Shown here: one piece after another, positions 15,931 through 21,437 of the stretch
Layout of the letters: each line of letters starts with the position of its first letter
How positions within the stretch are numbered: position 1 is the stretch's first letter
NCBI GenBank assembly: GCA_046304755.1
Contig: JBKCDO010000305.1
Coordinates: 1-21,437 of the forward strand
DNA length: 21,437 bases
DNA from: JAIBBG01 sp046304755
Lineage (GTDB): Bacteria > Bacteroidota > Bacteroidia > Flavobacteriales_D > Sanyastnellaceae
Direction of reading: 5' to 3'
Program-made: the position numbers and the translations under genes
The notes under the pieces: model-generated
What the model was told of the DNA's origin: nothing
What the model saw: only the letters and a program-made list of their open reading frames with translations
Database searches by the model: none

Positions 15931-16882
15931 GCCTTTCAAGATTCTGCGCCAGCAGATAAATCACAGCCATGCGCACAGCCACACCATTTTCCACCTGATC
16001 TAAAATGATGCTTTGATCGCTATCCGCCACATCACTGGTGATCTCAACGCCGCGATTGATTGGGCCCGGGTGCATTACAATAATTCTCTTGGACAAACTG
16101 TCCAGCATTTTTTTGTCGAGACCATACTGCATGCTGTATTCGCGCAAGGATGGGAAATAGCGAACACCGGCATCCTGTCGTTCCAATTGGATGCGAAGCA
16201 TATTGGCCACATCGCACCACTCCAGCGCAGTGCGTAAATCGTGTTCCACTTTTACACCAAGGCTTTCAATGTGTTTGGGGATAAGTGTCGTTGGACCACA
16301 CACCATCACCTCAGCACCCAATTTTTGCAGGCAATAAATATTGGAAAGCGCTACTCGGGAATGCGTGATGTCACCGACGATAACGACTTTTTTACCGGCT
16401 ACGCTTCCCAATTTCTCGCGAATGGAATACGCGTCAAGTAGCGCCTGCGTCGGATGTTCATGGGTTCCATCGCCGGCATTCACAATAGCGGCATCAACAT
16501 GCTTACTCAGGAACATGGCTGCACCCGGTGAGGCATGGCGCATAACCACCATATCCACTTTCATCGCCAGAATGTTGTTCACGGTATCCACGAGCGTTTC
16601 GCCTTTTTTTACCGAAGAACTCGAGGCCGCGAAATTGACAACATCGGCGCTGAGTCGCTTTTGAGCCAATTCAAAGCTCAAGCGTGTGCGCGTAGAATTT
16701 TCGAAGAAAATATTCGCAACCGTGATGTCGCGCAATGAGGGAACTTTCTTTATTGGCCGCGATAAGACTTCCTTAAATTCATCGGCCTGAGAAAAAATGA
16801 GCTCAATATCAGCTTTGGTAAGGTCCTTAATCCCTAACAAGTGCTTCACGCTCAATCGCATTTTCTCGTCCGCTTTTATCAT
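15926..16882 (-). CDS. pyrB: Aspartate carbamoyltransferase, catalytic chain
   Basis: This enzyme joins carbamoyl phosphate and aspartate, the committed step of pyrimidine synthesis. The carbamoyl-phosphate site STRTR is at 63-67. The loop lysine lies in SSVKKGE (Lys93), HPTQ is at 143-146, and HPGPINRGVEI is near the C-terminus. The length of 318 residues is typical. Its ATG overlaps the pyrR stop by 4 bp, so the two are coupled; a second ATG at 16861 is possible but less favoured. No pyrI regulatory chain or pyrC lies beside it. The stop codon is contributed by the octamer array downstream. An ornithine carbamoyltransferase is excluded by the aspartate-type sequence around the second motif. 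Confidence 0.97.
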   Translation of the reverse strand: MIKADEKMRLSVKHLLGIKDLTKADIELIFSQADEFKEVLSRPIKKVPSLRDITVANIFFENSTRTRLSFELAQKRLSADVVNFAASSSSVKKGETLVDTVNNILAMKVDMVVMRHASPGAAMFLSKHVDAAIVNAGDGTHEHPTQALLDAYSIREKLGSVAGKKVVIVGDITHSRVALSNIYCLQKLGAEVMVCGPTTLIPKHIESLGVKVEHDLRTALEWCDVANMLRIQLERQDAGVRYFPSLREYSMQYGLDKKMLDSLSKRIIVMHPGPINRGVEITSDVADSDQSIILDQVENGVAVRMAVIYLLAQNLERQ

Positions 16883-17424
16883 GGTTTCTCGGTTGTCAAA
16901 ATCACTTTATCTTCTCCTGCATCACCCTTCCACATCACTTTCACTTGTTGATTGTCATAGCTATCGACACGCTTGCCCACATACTTCGGCTCAATCGGCA
17001 GTTCACGAGTGAAGCGGCGATCAACGAGCACCAGCAATTCCACTGTAGCCGGACGGCCATATTCCATAATTCCCTCCAGACCTGCACGAATCGTGCGACC
17101 GGTATAGAGCACGTCGTCGATGAAGATGACCTGCTTTCCTTCGAGTGAAAAGGGGATTTCCGTTTTACGCGCAATCAGCGGCTTATGATGAATTCTAAAA
17201 TCATCGCGGTAAAAGGTTGGATCGACCACACCGTAAGGCACATTCACTTTAGGCTGAATGTGCTTGAGCTGCTCCAAAATACGCTCGGCAAGCAATACCC
17301 CTCGAGGCTGCATGCCTATAATAACACTATTGGAAAAATCGTCGTGATTCTCGATCAACTGACAGGCAAGCCTGGTAATGATCAGGTGCAGAAGTTTGCT
17401 GTCGATCAGGGTGAGTTGACGCAT
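16879..17424 (-). CDS. pyrR: PyrR: pyrimidine operon regulator / uracil phosphoribosyltransferase
   Basis: PyrR converts uracil and PRPP to UMP. In Bacillota it also binds pyr mRNA to attenuate transcription. The PRPP-binding motif VIFIDDVLYTGRT is at 99-111, preceded by IIGMQPRGVLLAERI (35-49) and the YRDDF segment typical of PyrR. I chose ATG 17424 (MRQLTLIDS), giving 181 residues, the usual family length; the frame also permits a start at 17457. It overlaps pyrB by ATGA. The 61-bp spacer upstream shows no clear attenuator hairpin or anti-terminator, so RNA-binding control is not evident here. Confidence 0.95.
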   Translation of the reverse strand: MRQLTLIDSKLLHLIITRLACQLIENHDDFSNSVIIGMQPRGVLLAERILEQLKHIQPKVNVPYGVVDPTFYRDDFRIHHKPLIARKTEIPFSLEGKQVIFIDDVLYTGRTIRAGLEGIMEYGRPATVELLVLVDRRFTRELPIEPKYVGKRVDSYDNQQVKVMWKGDAGEDKVILTTEKP

Positions 17425-17485
17425 TTGGTTTGCGAAAATACGAAAACATGACCACATGCCTATTGGATTGAAAGGCGAAAAAACC

Positions 17486-18118
17486 TTATGGGTGTGTCAC
17501 TCCTCTTTTTCGTGCAAGTGCTCTCAATACCAGTCCGCGGCCCACATGATATTTGCCTTCATTCAACTGTACTTCCTCTATGGAAGACTCCAGCATATCA
17601 AATCCATCGAGTAGCTGAATCAGCTCAATTTCAGAGAATAGCATGGACTCCTCTCTGGGGCCACCGACTCTAGGATCTTTCGAATTATACGCAGTATGTC
17701 CTTTTGCAAAAACCTCAACAATTGCGAAACCTCCGGGATTTACCATTTGAGCCAAGCGTTGGTGTTGCTCAACTCGATCAGCGTCCGGGAAATGGCTATA
17801 GATGAATGCAACAACATCAAAACGCTCTTTGTTCCGTCGAATAAAATCGTTGGCGTCACATACATCATAGTTAATGATAGAACCACTTTCTTGCGCCAAG
17901 GTCATTGCCTTGACGCGTCCGGCATCACTGGGGTCAAATGCTGTTACTTTCCAACCAAGCTTGGCCGCATATACCGCTTGCCTGCCCTCCCCTTCCGCCG
18001 GCAACAGAAGCGAACCTACCTCTATGCTGTTCAGCTTTTCAGCAAAATAACGGTTTGGTTCTGCTCCGTATGCAAAACCTTCTTCGCCATAACGACTATT
18101 CCAAAAATCAATATTCAT
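17486..18118 (-). CDS. Class I SAM-dependent methyltransferase (TehB/thiopurine-type)
   Basis: This 210-residue cytoplasmic methyltransferase opens with FWNSRYGEEGFAYGAEPN, a start shared with TehB- and thiopurine-methyltransferase-like proteins. SAM motif I is LLLPAEGEGR (37-46), followed by VTAFDPSDAG (motif II, with Asp binding the ribose) and VVAFIYSHFP (motif IV). The substrate is unknown; tellurite, thiol or small-molecule methylation are options from family resemblance. Its ATG overlaps the stop of the kelch-like secreted protein gene by 4 bp, and pyrR begins about 60 bp downstream, so it may be part of a longer transcript. Function with pyrimidine genes is not implied. Confidence 0.9.
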   Translation of the reverse strand: MNIDFWNSRYGEEGFAYGAEPNRYFAEKLNSIEVGSLLLPAEGEGRQAVYAAKLGWKVTAFDPSDAGRVKAMTLAQESGSIINYDVCDANDFIRRNKERFDVVAFIYSHFPDADRVEQHQRLAQMVNPGGFAIVEVFAKGHTAYNSKDPRVGGPREESMLFSEIELIQLLDGFDMLESSIEEVQLNEGKYHVGRGLVLRALARKRGVTHP

Positions 18119-19707
18119 CGACCGTTTACAGTTTGAACGGCGGTATACTTATCATCAAACACTACCACAACATTGAATGTCTGTCCCGACCAGGCGGGAT
18201 CTACAGCAATTGAAAAACCTCCCTGGCTTTTCGTAGTCGCTGTTAGTTCGCCATGCTGAATCAGTCTACCCTGAGCATCCAAAATGTGATAAGTAGCTCG
18301 CTCAAACTGTGCATCTGAACGGAGTTTCATTTCATGTTCAACAGGATTCGGAAAAATCTGAAATGCCTTTCCATGCTGCCCCGCATGAATATCTTGAGTG
18401 CTCAGCGCATCTCGAATTAACTTGACTTTATACCACGTTGCATCGGCTGATGTATTGCCTGTTTGGTTGGAAGAAAACGGATTTAACTGTGAAGAGGAGA
18501 TTCCTCCATAAATGAACCCAAGCTCTATTGTATCGGCCAGGATTTCGTTGATTAGCACTACTCCGGATTCACTCGAGGGTAACGAAGGATTCACCAAGAA
18601 CTCGGCACCCGATCCTTTAAGTCCGGGCATTTCTGTAGCGAAAACGCCCTCTTCAAACACGCCATCTGCTGTGCGCGTTATTCTTGAAATCGTGCGGGTA
18701 AACGGAACCAGATTATCTTCCACCAGCGCGCCATTCGAATAGTAATAACGACTCATCCCACCGAAGAATAAAGCATGCGTTTGGTCGCCATAAAACACAG
18801 AAACAGTTGGGCAATGATAATTACTCAAGTATTGATTAAATGAGGGATGGGGTGTATAACCATTTTGATCAATCTCAACAGGATAAAGAAATGGCAAATC
18901 AACAGTTGGCTGAAATACACCACTTGAAATGATGTGCGATTCGTGACCATCTGCATAAAGCCATGGCACAAGATTGTAATCGCGACGATGCAAGTGCACT
19001 TCATCGACAGTCTCAGAATAATCAGACAAACTCAATCCGCCCGCACTCTGCTGAATCTCAAATCGACGAATACTATTGGTATACGACTGTGTGTATGTGG
19101 GCATTCCCATGGGATTATAATTACCATCAAAGCGATGCCCACCAACCAACATAAAACGCGTTCCATCGTGGACAAGTCTTCCACCCGTTACCGCCAATCG
19201 CTCATCAGCCAACGTCTGAAAAGACGATGCATCAACACTCCCAGCAATGACCGCTGCAATTACTTGGGGCACATGAAGCACCGTCAAGCGTGGAAACGTG
19301 ATATGGTCCGCTGCACTCGCAGAATAAGCATATCCGCCAACGATGAATAATGAATCGCCTTGTTGCGTAAAACAATGATTGGTCGCTTGCAACTGTTCTT
19401 GAACGGCAATGGGCAACTGCATGAGAACGGCCTCCCAAAATTGTCCCGAAGCAGGATCAACCACACGTAACATATCATTGTTTTGACTCTCCGGAAAAGC
19501 ATTGAAAGGCTGCCTGGCGTGCAGGCCATCTCGACGGCCGCCTACAAACAACCATTTGCCTTCGTATTCTGCAGAAGCATATGAATGTAGTCCCGTTAGC
19601 CCCGGGATTTCCATAGCATTTAATTCAACGCGATAATCAAACGGTGATGACTGACCATTAGACAGTGAAACAATCAATGTTCCTAACAGAACGAGCATGT
19701 TACGCAT
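18115..19707 (-). CDS. Secreted kelch-like beta-propeller protein with T9SS sorting domain
   Basis: This 530-residue secreted protein begins with a signal peptide (MRNMLVLLGTLIVSLSNGQ). I chose the ATG at 19707; an 18-residue upstream extension in frame lacks signal features. Kelch-type blades are visible as repeated Gly-Gly hairpins: KWLFVGGRRDG, DSLFIVGGYAY, RFMLVGGHRFDG, ALFFGGMSRYYY, so a beta-propeller covers about 25-430. The C-terminus has a type A sorting domain (FQIFPNPVEHEMKL, ILDAQGRLIQHGEL). It is probably a cell-surface or secreted binding protein; no catalytic residues stand out. It overlaps the methyltransferase start by 4 bp, an odd pairing of a T9SS cargo with a cytoplasmic enzyme. 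Confidence 0.9.
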   Translation of the reverse strand: MRNMLVLLGTLIVSLSNGQSSPFDYRVELNAMEIPGLTGLHSYASAEYEGKWLFVGGRRDGLHARQPFNAFPESQNNDMLRVVDPASGQFWEAVLMQLPIAVQEQLQATNHCFTQQGDSLFIVGGYAYSASAADHITFPRLTVLHVPQVIAAVIAGSVDASSFQTLADERLAVTGGRLVHDGTRFMLVGGHRFDGNYNPMGMPTYTQSYTNSIRRFEIQQSAGGLSLSDYSETVDEVHLHRRDYNLVPWLYADGHESHIISSGVFQPTVDLPFLYPVEIDQNGYTPHPSFNQYLSNYHCPTVSVFYGDQTHALFFGGMSRYYYSNGALVEDNLVPFTRTISRITRTADGVFEEGVFATEMPGLKGSGAEFLVNPSLPSSESGVVLINEILADTIELGFIYGGISSSQLNPFSSNQTGNTSADATWYKVKLIRDALSTQDIHAGQHGKAFQIFPNPVEHEMKLRSDAQFERATYHILDAQGRLIQHGELTATTKSQGGFSIAVDPAWSGQTFNVVVVFDDKYTAVQTVNGR

Positions 19708-19799
19708 AACAGTGAAATTTGCGTCGAAAGTAAATCTTCCAATAAATCGCTTGTGTAACAAGTATCACATGAGACCGATAAAATCCGGCAACTATTGAT

Positions 19800-19833
19800 C
19801 GAAGCCGAGCTGCGGTTACCGAGCGAAGCCGAG
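19800..19833. repeat. Two direct copies of CGAAGCCGAG, 24 bp apart
   Basis: CGAAGCCGAG occurs at 19800-19809 and 19824-19833, in the spacer between the HIRAN gene stop and the kelch gene start. The sequence between contains another partial copy (CCGAG). It may be a small intergenic repeat or a regulator site for the kelch gene. Nothing else in the spacer stands out. Confidence 0.5.
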
Positions 19834-19836
19834 GTA

Positions 19837-20223
19837 TCATTCCACCATGTACACATTCGCCTTGATCTGCGTCCAATCCCCATCGGGTGTGCAACTCACT
19901 ACGCGGGCGAAAAACAACTTGCCGGCGTCCATCAGTCGCGAACACACCAGATTCAGATTGGCCGGAACGTAACCAACGCGCACCTCATCGACATATAATG
20001 CGATGGCATGTTTGTCATAAGCATTGGCCGGTTCACGCTTCATCGTGAGCACGGTTTCCGGGAGAATGCGGTCCAACACCTCTCCTATTCGCTCTGCGTA
20101 ACTGGTACCCGCCACTTGAATTTCCAGAATAAAAATTTCCTGGGTAAACGGCGTCACTCCTGATTGGCCCTTGCTCAACAACGCAAGCAACCCGGGCGTG
20201 ATAGGGATTATCGACTCATTCAT
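19837..20223 (-). CDS. Stand-alone HIRAN domain protein
   Basis: This 128-residue protein is essentially one HIRAN domain, the beta-barrel module of HLTF/Rad5 that binds single-stranded 3' DNA ends. Family blocks are visible: VAGTSY (37-42), a helix with L..ILP, the hallmark KREPANAYDKHAI (62-74), VGYVP (83-87) and LMDAGKLFFARVVS. No helicase or nuclease domain is attached, as in many bacterial stand-alone copies whose role is unknown. Its start overlaps the J-domain gene by 8 bp, so the two proteins are very likely made together. DNA binding is expected from the family but not shown. Confidence 0.9.
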   Translation of the reverse strand: MNESIIPITPGLLALLSKGQSGVTPFTQEIFILEIQVAGTSYAERIGEVLDRILPETVLTMKREPANAYDKHAIALYVDEVRVGYVPANLNLVCSRLMDAGKLFFARVVSCTPDGDWTQIKANVYMVE

Positions 20224-21010
20224 TGCTGATCAATTGTAGGATTTCCGACTGCTTCGCAATCTCCTCTTCTATGCCCGCAATCGCGGACTCAATGGCTTGA
20301 CGACGTTCGGCCAGGGCCTGTTCATCCTTTAACACACCTTCCATATCAAAAGGAAAGGTTGCGCGCAACTGTTGGATTTTCTCTTGCATAGAAGCAATCG
20401 ACTTTTTCAGATAATCGATACGCTCACGCTTGGCATCGCCTGAATTACTGATAAAATCCGAACTCTTCTCGGTATCGAGATACAGTAAAATGCGCTGCAA
20501 TTCAGCTAACTGTTGCAAATCGTAAGCTGCCTTTACCTTGATGAAAAGGTCAGCATCCTCAGGCGATTGACCGGGATTGAGATCCGGATGCAGACGCTTG
20601 CACAGCACCACAAATACTTCGCGCAACTTTTTCACTTCTTCTTCCGGAAGCAGACTATTGAGCACACCGTTAGCACGTTCCAAATCTGAACTGCGGTCTG
20701 CAATCTCTTGATAGAACTTTTCCAATCGCTCATTGATTTCCTTATCAATTGCGGCCATGTTTGGTTGCTCATTGCGATTGAGCGCCGCATGAATCATCGC
20801 TATTTTCATCTTTATACGCGAAAGCTCCGTTTGACGCTCCAACTGGGTCAATTGAAATCGCCCCAACTTTTCCAAATACAACGCCGTGAGAATAGGCGCA
20901 ACATCCTCAACAAGGTGCTTGTGCTCCATGAAGCATTCCACAAATGAGGCATGCAGCAATTCAAGTTCACGGTTGAGTTCAATATTTTCAGGCGTCTGAG
21001 CAGGGAGCAT
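20216..21010 (-). CDS. Coiled-coil protein with an internal J-domain-like segment
   Basis: This 264-residue protein is mostly helical and charged. The segment from about 122 to 170 resembles a DnaJ J domain: a helix (EEEVKKLREVFVVLCKRL), the HPD tripeptide (141-143) in LHPDLNPG, then a helix with KVKAAYDLQQLAEL where J domains have INEAYEVL. HPD is the contact that stimulates Hsp70 ATPase. Long coiled coils flank it (about 10-118 and 185-258, RIDYLKKSIASMQEKIQQL). Zn-finger and substrate-binding DnaJ domains are absent, so it is an atypical J protein (class C-like). It is co-translated with the HIRAN gene by an 8-bp overlap. A role as an adaptor recruiting Hsp70 to a DNA-associated target is inference. 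Confidence 0.82.
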   Translation of the reverse strand: MLPAQTPENIELNRELELLHASFVECFMEHKHLVEDVAPILTALYLEKLGRFQLTQLERQTELSRIKMKIAMIHAALNRNEQPNMAAIDKEINERLEKFYQEIADRSSDLERANGVLNSLLPEEEVKKLREVFVVLCKRLHPDLNPGQSPEDADLFIKVKAAYDLQQLAELQRILLYLDTEKSSDFISNSGDAKRERIDYLKKSIASMQEKIQQLRATFPFDMEGVLKDEQALAERRQAIESAIAGIEEEIAKQSEILQLISNE

Positions 21011-21098
21011 AGTAACGGTTCGTTCGGTTTGTTGAAAGCATAAAGGTAGGAAAACAAGATGGTAAGTGGGATCTACTTTGACAAACCGTATTCACGCT

Positions 21099-21149
21099 GT
21101 TAACTTTTTACCCGTTAACATTTAAAATGTTAACACCAAAAAAGTTAAC
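21099..21149. promoter_or_regulatory. Four GTTAAC sites at exact 15-bp spacing with overall dyad symmetry
   Basis: GTTAAC occurs at 21099, 21114, 21129 and 21144, a fixed 15-bp step. The inner pair forms a perfect 10-bp inverted repeat (GTTAACATTT / AAATGTTAAC) around A at 21124. The outer pair forms a perfect 11-bp one (GTTAACTTTTT / AAAAAGTTAAC) about the same centre. The site lies in the 300-bp divergent region between the J-domain/HIRAN pair and the unidentified plus-strand gene. It has the look of a multi-dimer operator, or of a cruciform or RNA hairpin. No regulator gene in the window is clearly its partner. The rest of the spacer is AT-rich without a promoter I can defend, apart from a possible short ORF listed separately. 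Confidence 0.85.
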
Positions 21150-21239
21150 GCGCATTTTCTTCAGTCGTTCCATTTCGAATCTGCCTTTCAACCCATTAAA
21201 ATTTTTCGCTGACAATTCGGGTCAAAAACACTAACCTGC

Positions 21240-21314
21240 ATGGCCCGTATGCAAATTCACAACACCTTTGCCTCGGAATCATCCAAAAACCCACTACACA
21301 AAAAAGAGAAATGA
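21240..21314 (+). CDS. Possible 24-codon leader ORF (weak)
   Basis: An ATG at 21240 opens a 24-codon frame (MARMQIHNTFASE, ending in a Lys-rich KKEK) whose TGA stop overlaps the ATG of the next gene as ATGA. Such an overlap fits translational coupling, as for other gene pairs in this window. The frame is short and could arise by chance. There is no ribosome-binding site to support it and no recognisable family. Confidence 0.25.
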   Translation: MARMQIHNTFASESSKNPLHKKEK

Positions 21315-21437
21315 AAAACACGCTAGAAGAATTAAAAGAGCAACTATCAGCAGGAAACTTCCCGCTGAACTATCCCCACTTCGGAGGAGCCGGACTCATT
21401 ATCACCGATAATCCCGCTCGCAACGGGCATGCGGAGG
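21311..21437 (+). CDS. Unidentified protein, N-terminal fragment (3' end cut by window edge)
   Basis: An ATG at 21311 starts an open frame that runs off the window after 42 codons. It begins MKNTLEELKEQL, a short amphipathic helix, then NFPLNYPHFGGAGLIITDNP. I do not recognise the family from this fragment. No signal peptide is present, so it is probably cytoplasmic. It is divergent from the J-domain/HIRAN pair and shares the region with the GTTAAC array, so it could be co-regulated with them. Confidence 0.65.
   Translation, partial: MKNTLEELKEQLSAGNFPLNYPHFGGAGLIITDNPARNGHAE

Noticed and set aside
17425..17485. Possible PyrR-binding attenuator ahead of pyrR
   Set aside because: I could not find the paired hairpins or binding-loop sequence expected of a pyr attenuator; the spacer is too short for an anti-terminator and terminator.

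Overview
This window looks like a chromosomal segment of a Bacteroidota bacterium, probably of the order Flavobacteriales. Four predicted secreted proteins carry type IX secretion (T9SS) features: three have a clear C-terminal sorting domain and one a degenerate one. There is also a TonB-dependent receptor with a carboxypeptidase-regulatory-like N-terminus, a split transketolase, a gingipain-type C25 peptidase, and starts without clear Shine-Dalgarno sequences. I see no rRNA, tRNA, CRISPR array, transposase or phage gene. The order-level placement is inference.

Layout. (1) 3-926 (+) is the C-terminal half of a split transketolase, cut by the window edge, facing a small XRE regulator (945-1229, -) across a 13-bp inverted repeat. 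(2) 1354-3838 (-) is a compact mlaE-mlaF-mlaD lipid-transport operon with 4-bp overlaps. Divergent from it, 4005-7117 (+) holds plsC and a TonB-dependent receptor, also with a 4-bp overlap. (3) 7243-8065 (+) holds two small genes, a coiled-coil protein and a TerB-like protein, ending at a strong terminator. (4) 8138-8869 (-) is a SIMPL/DUF541 protein. 8981-13047 (-) is a two-gene unit of a small secreted protein and a gingipain-type peptidase with its own terminator. (5) 13131-14744 (-) holds an MBL-fold hydrolase and a SOUL heme-binding protein separated by a heptanucleotide repeat array. A secreted T9SS protein (14903-15826, +) then converges on pyrB across an octanucleotide array. (6) 15926-19707 (-) reads kelch-like T9SS protein, SAM methyltransferase, pyrR, pyrB, with two 4-bp overlaps. 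(7) 19837-21010 (-) is an overlapping pair, a J-domain coiled-coil protein and a stand-alone HIRAN protein. It is divergent from an unidentified gene (21311 to the end, +) across a region with four GTTAAC sites spaced exactly 15 bp apart.

How the genes fit together. Most encode housekeeping functions: pentose phosphate and pyrimidine metabolism, and envelope lipid synthesis and trafficking (PlsC beside Mla). Others are surface or secreted proteins exported by T9SS. The parts I find least explained are the J-domain/HIRAN pair with its symmetric GTTAAC array, and the two flipped short-tandem-repeat arrays less than 2 kb apart. Each of those arrays supplies the stop codon of the minus-strand gene ending beside it. 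All identifications rest on reading motifs by eye; no database search was run.
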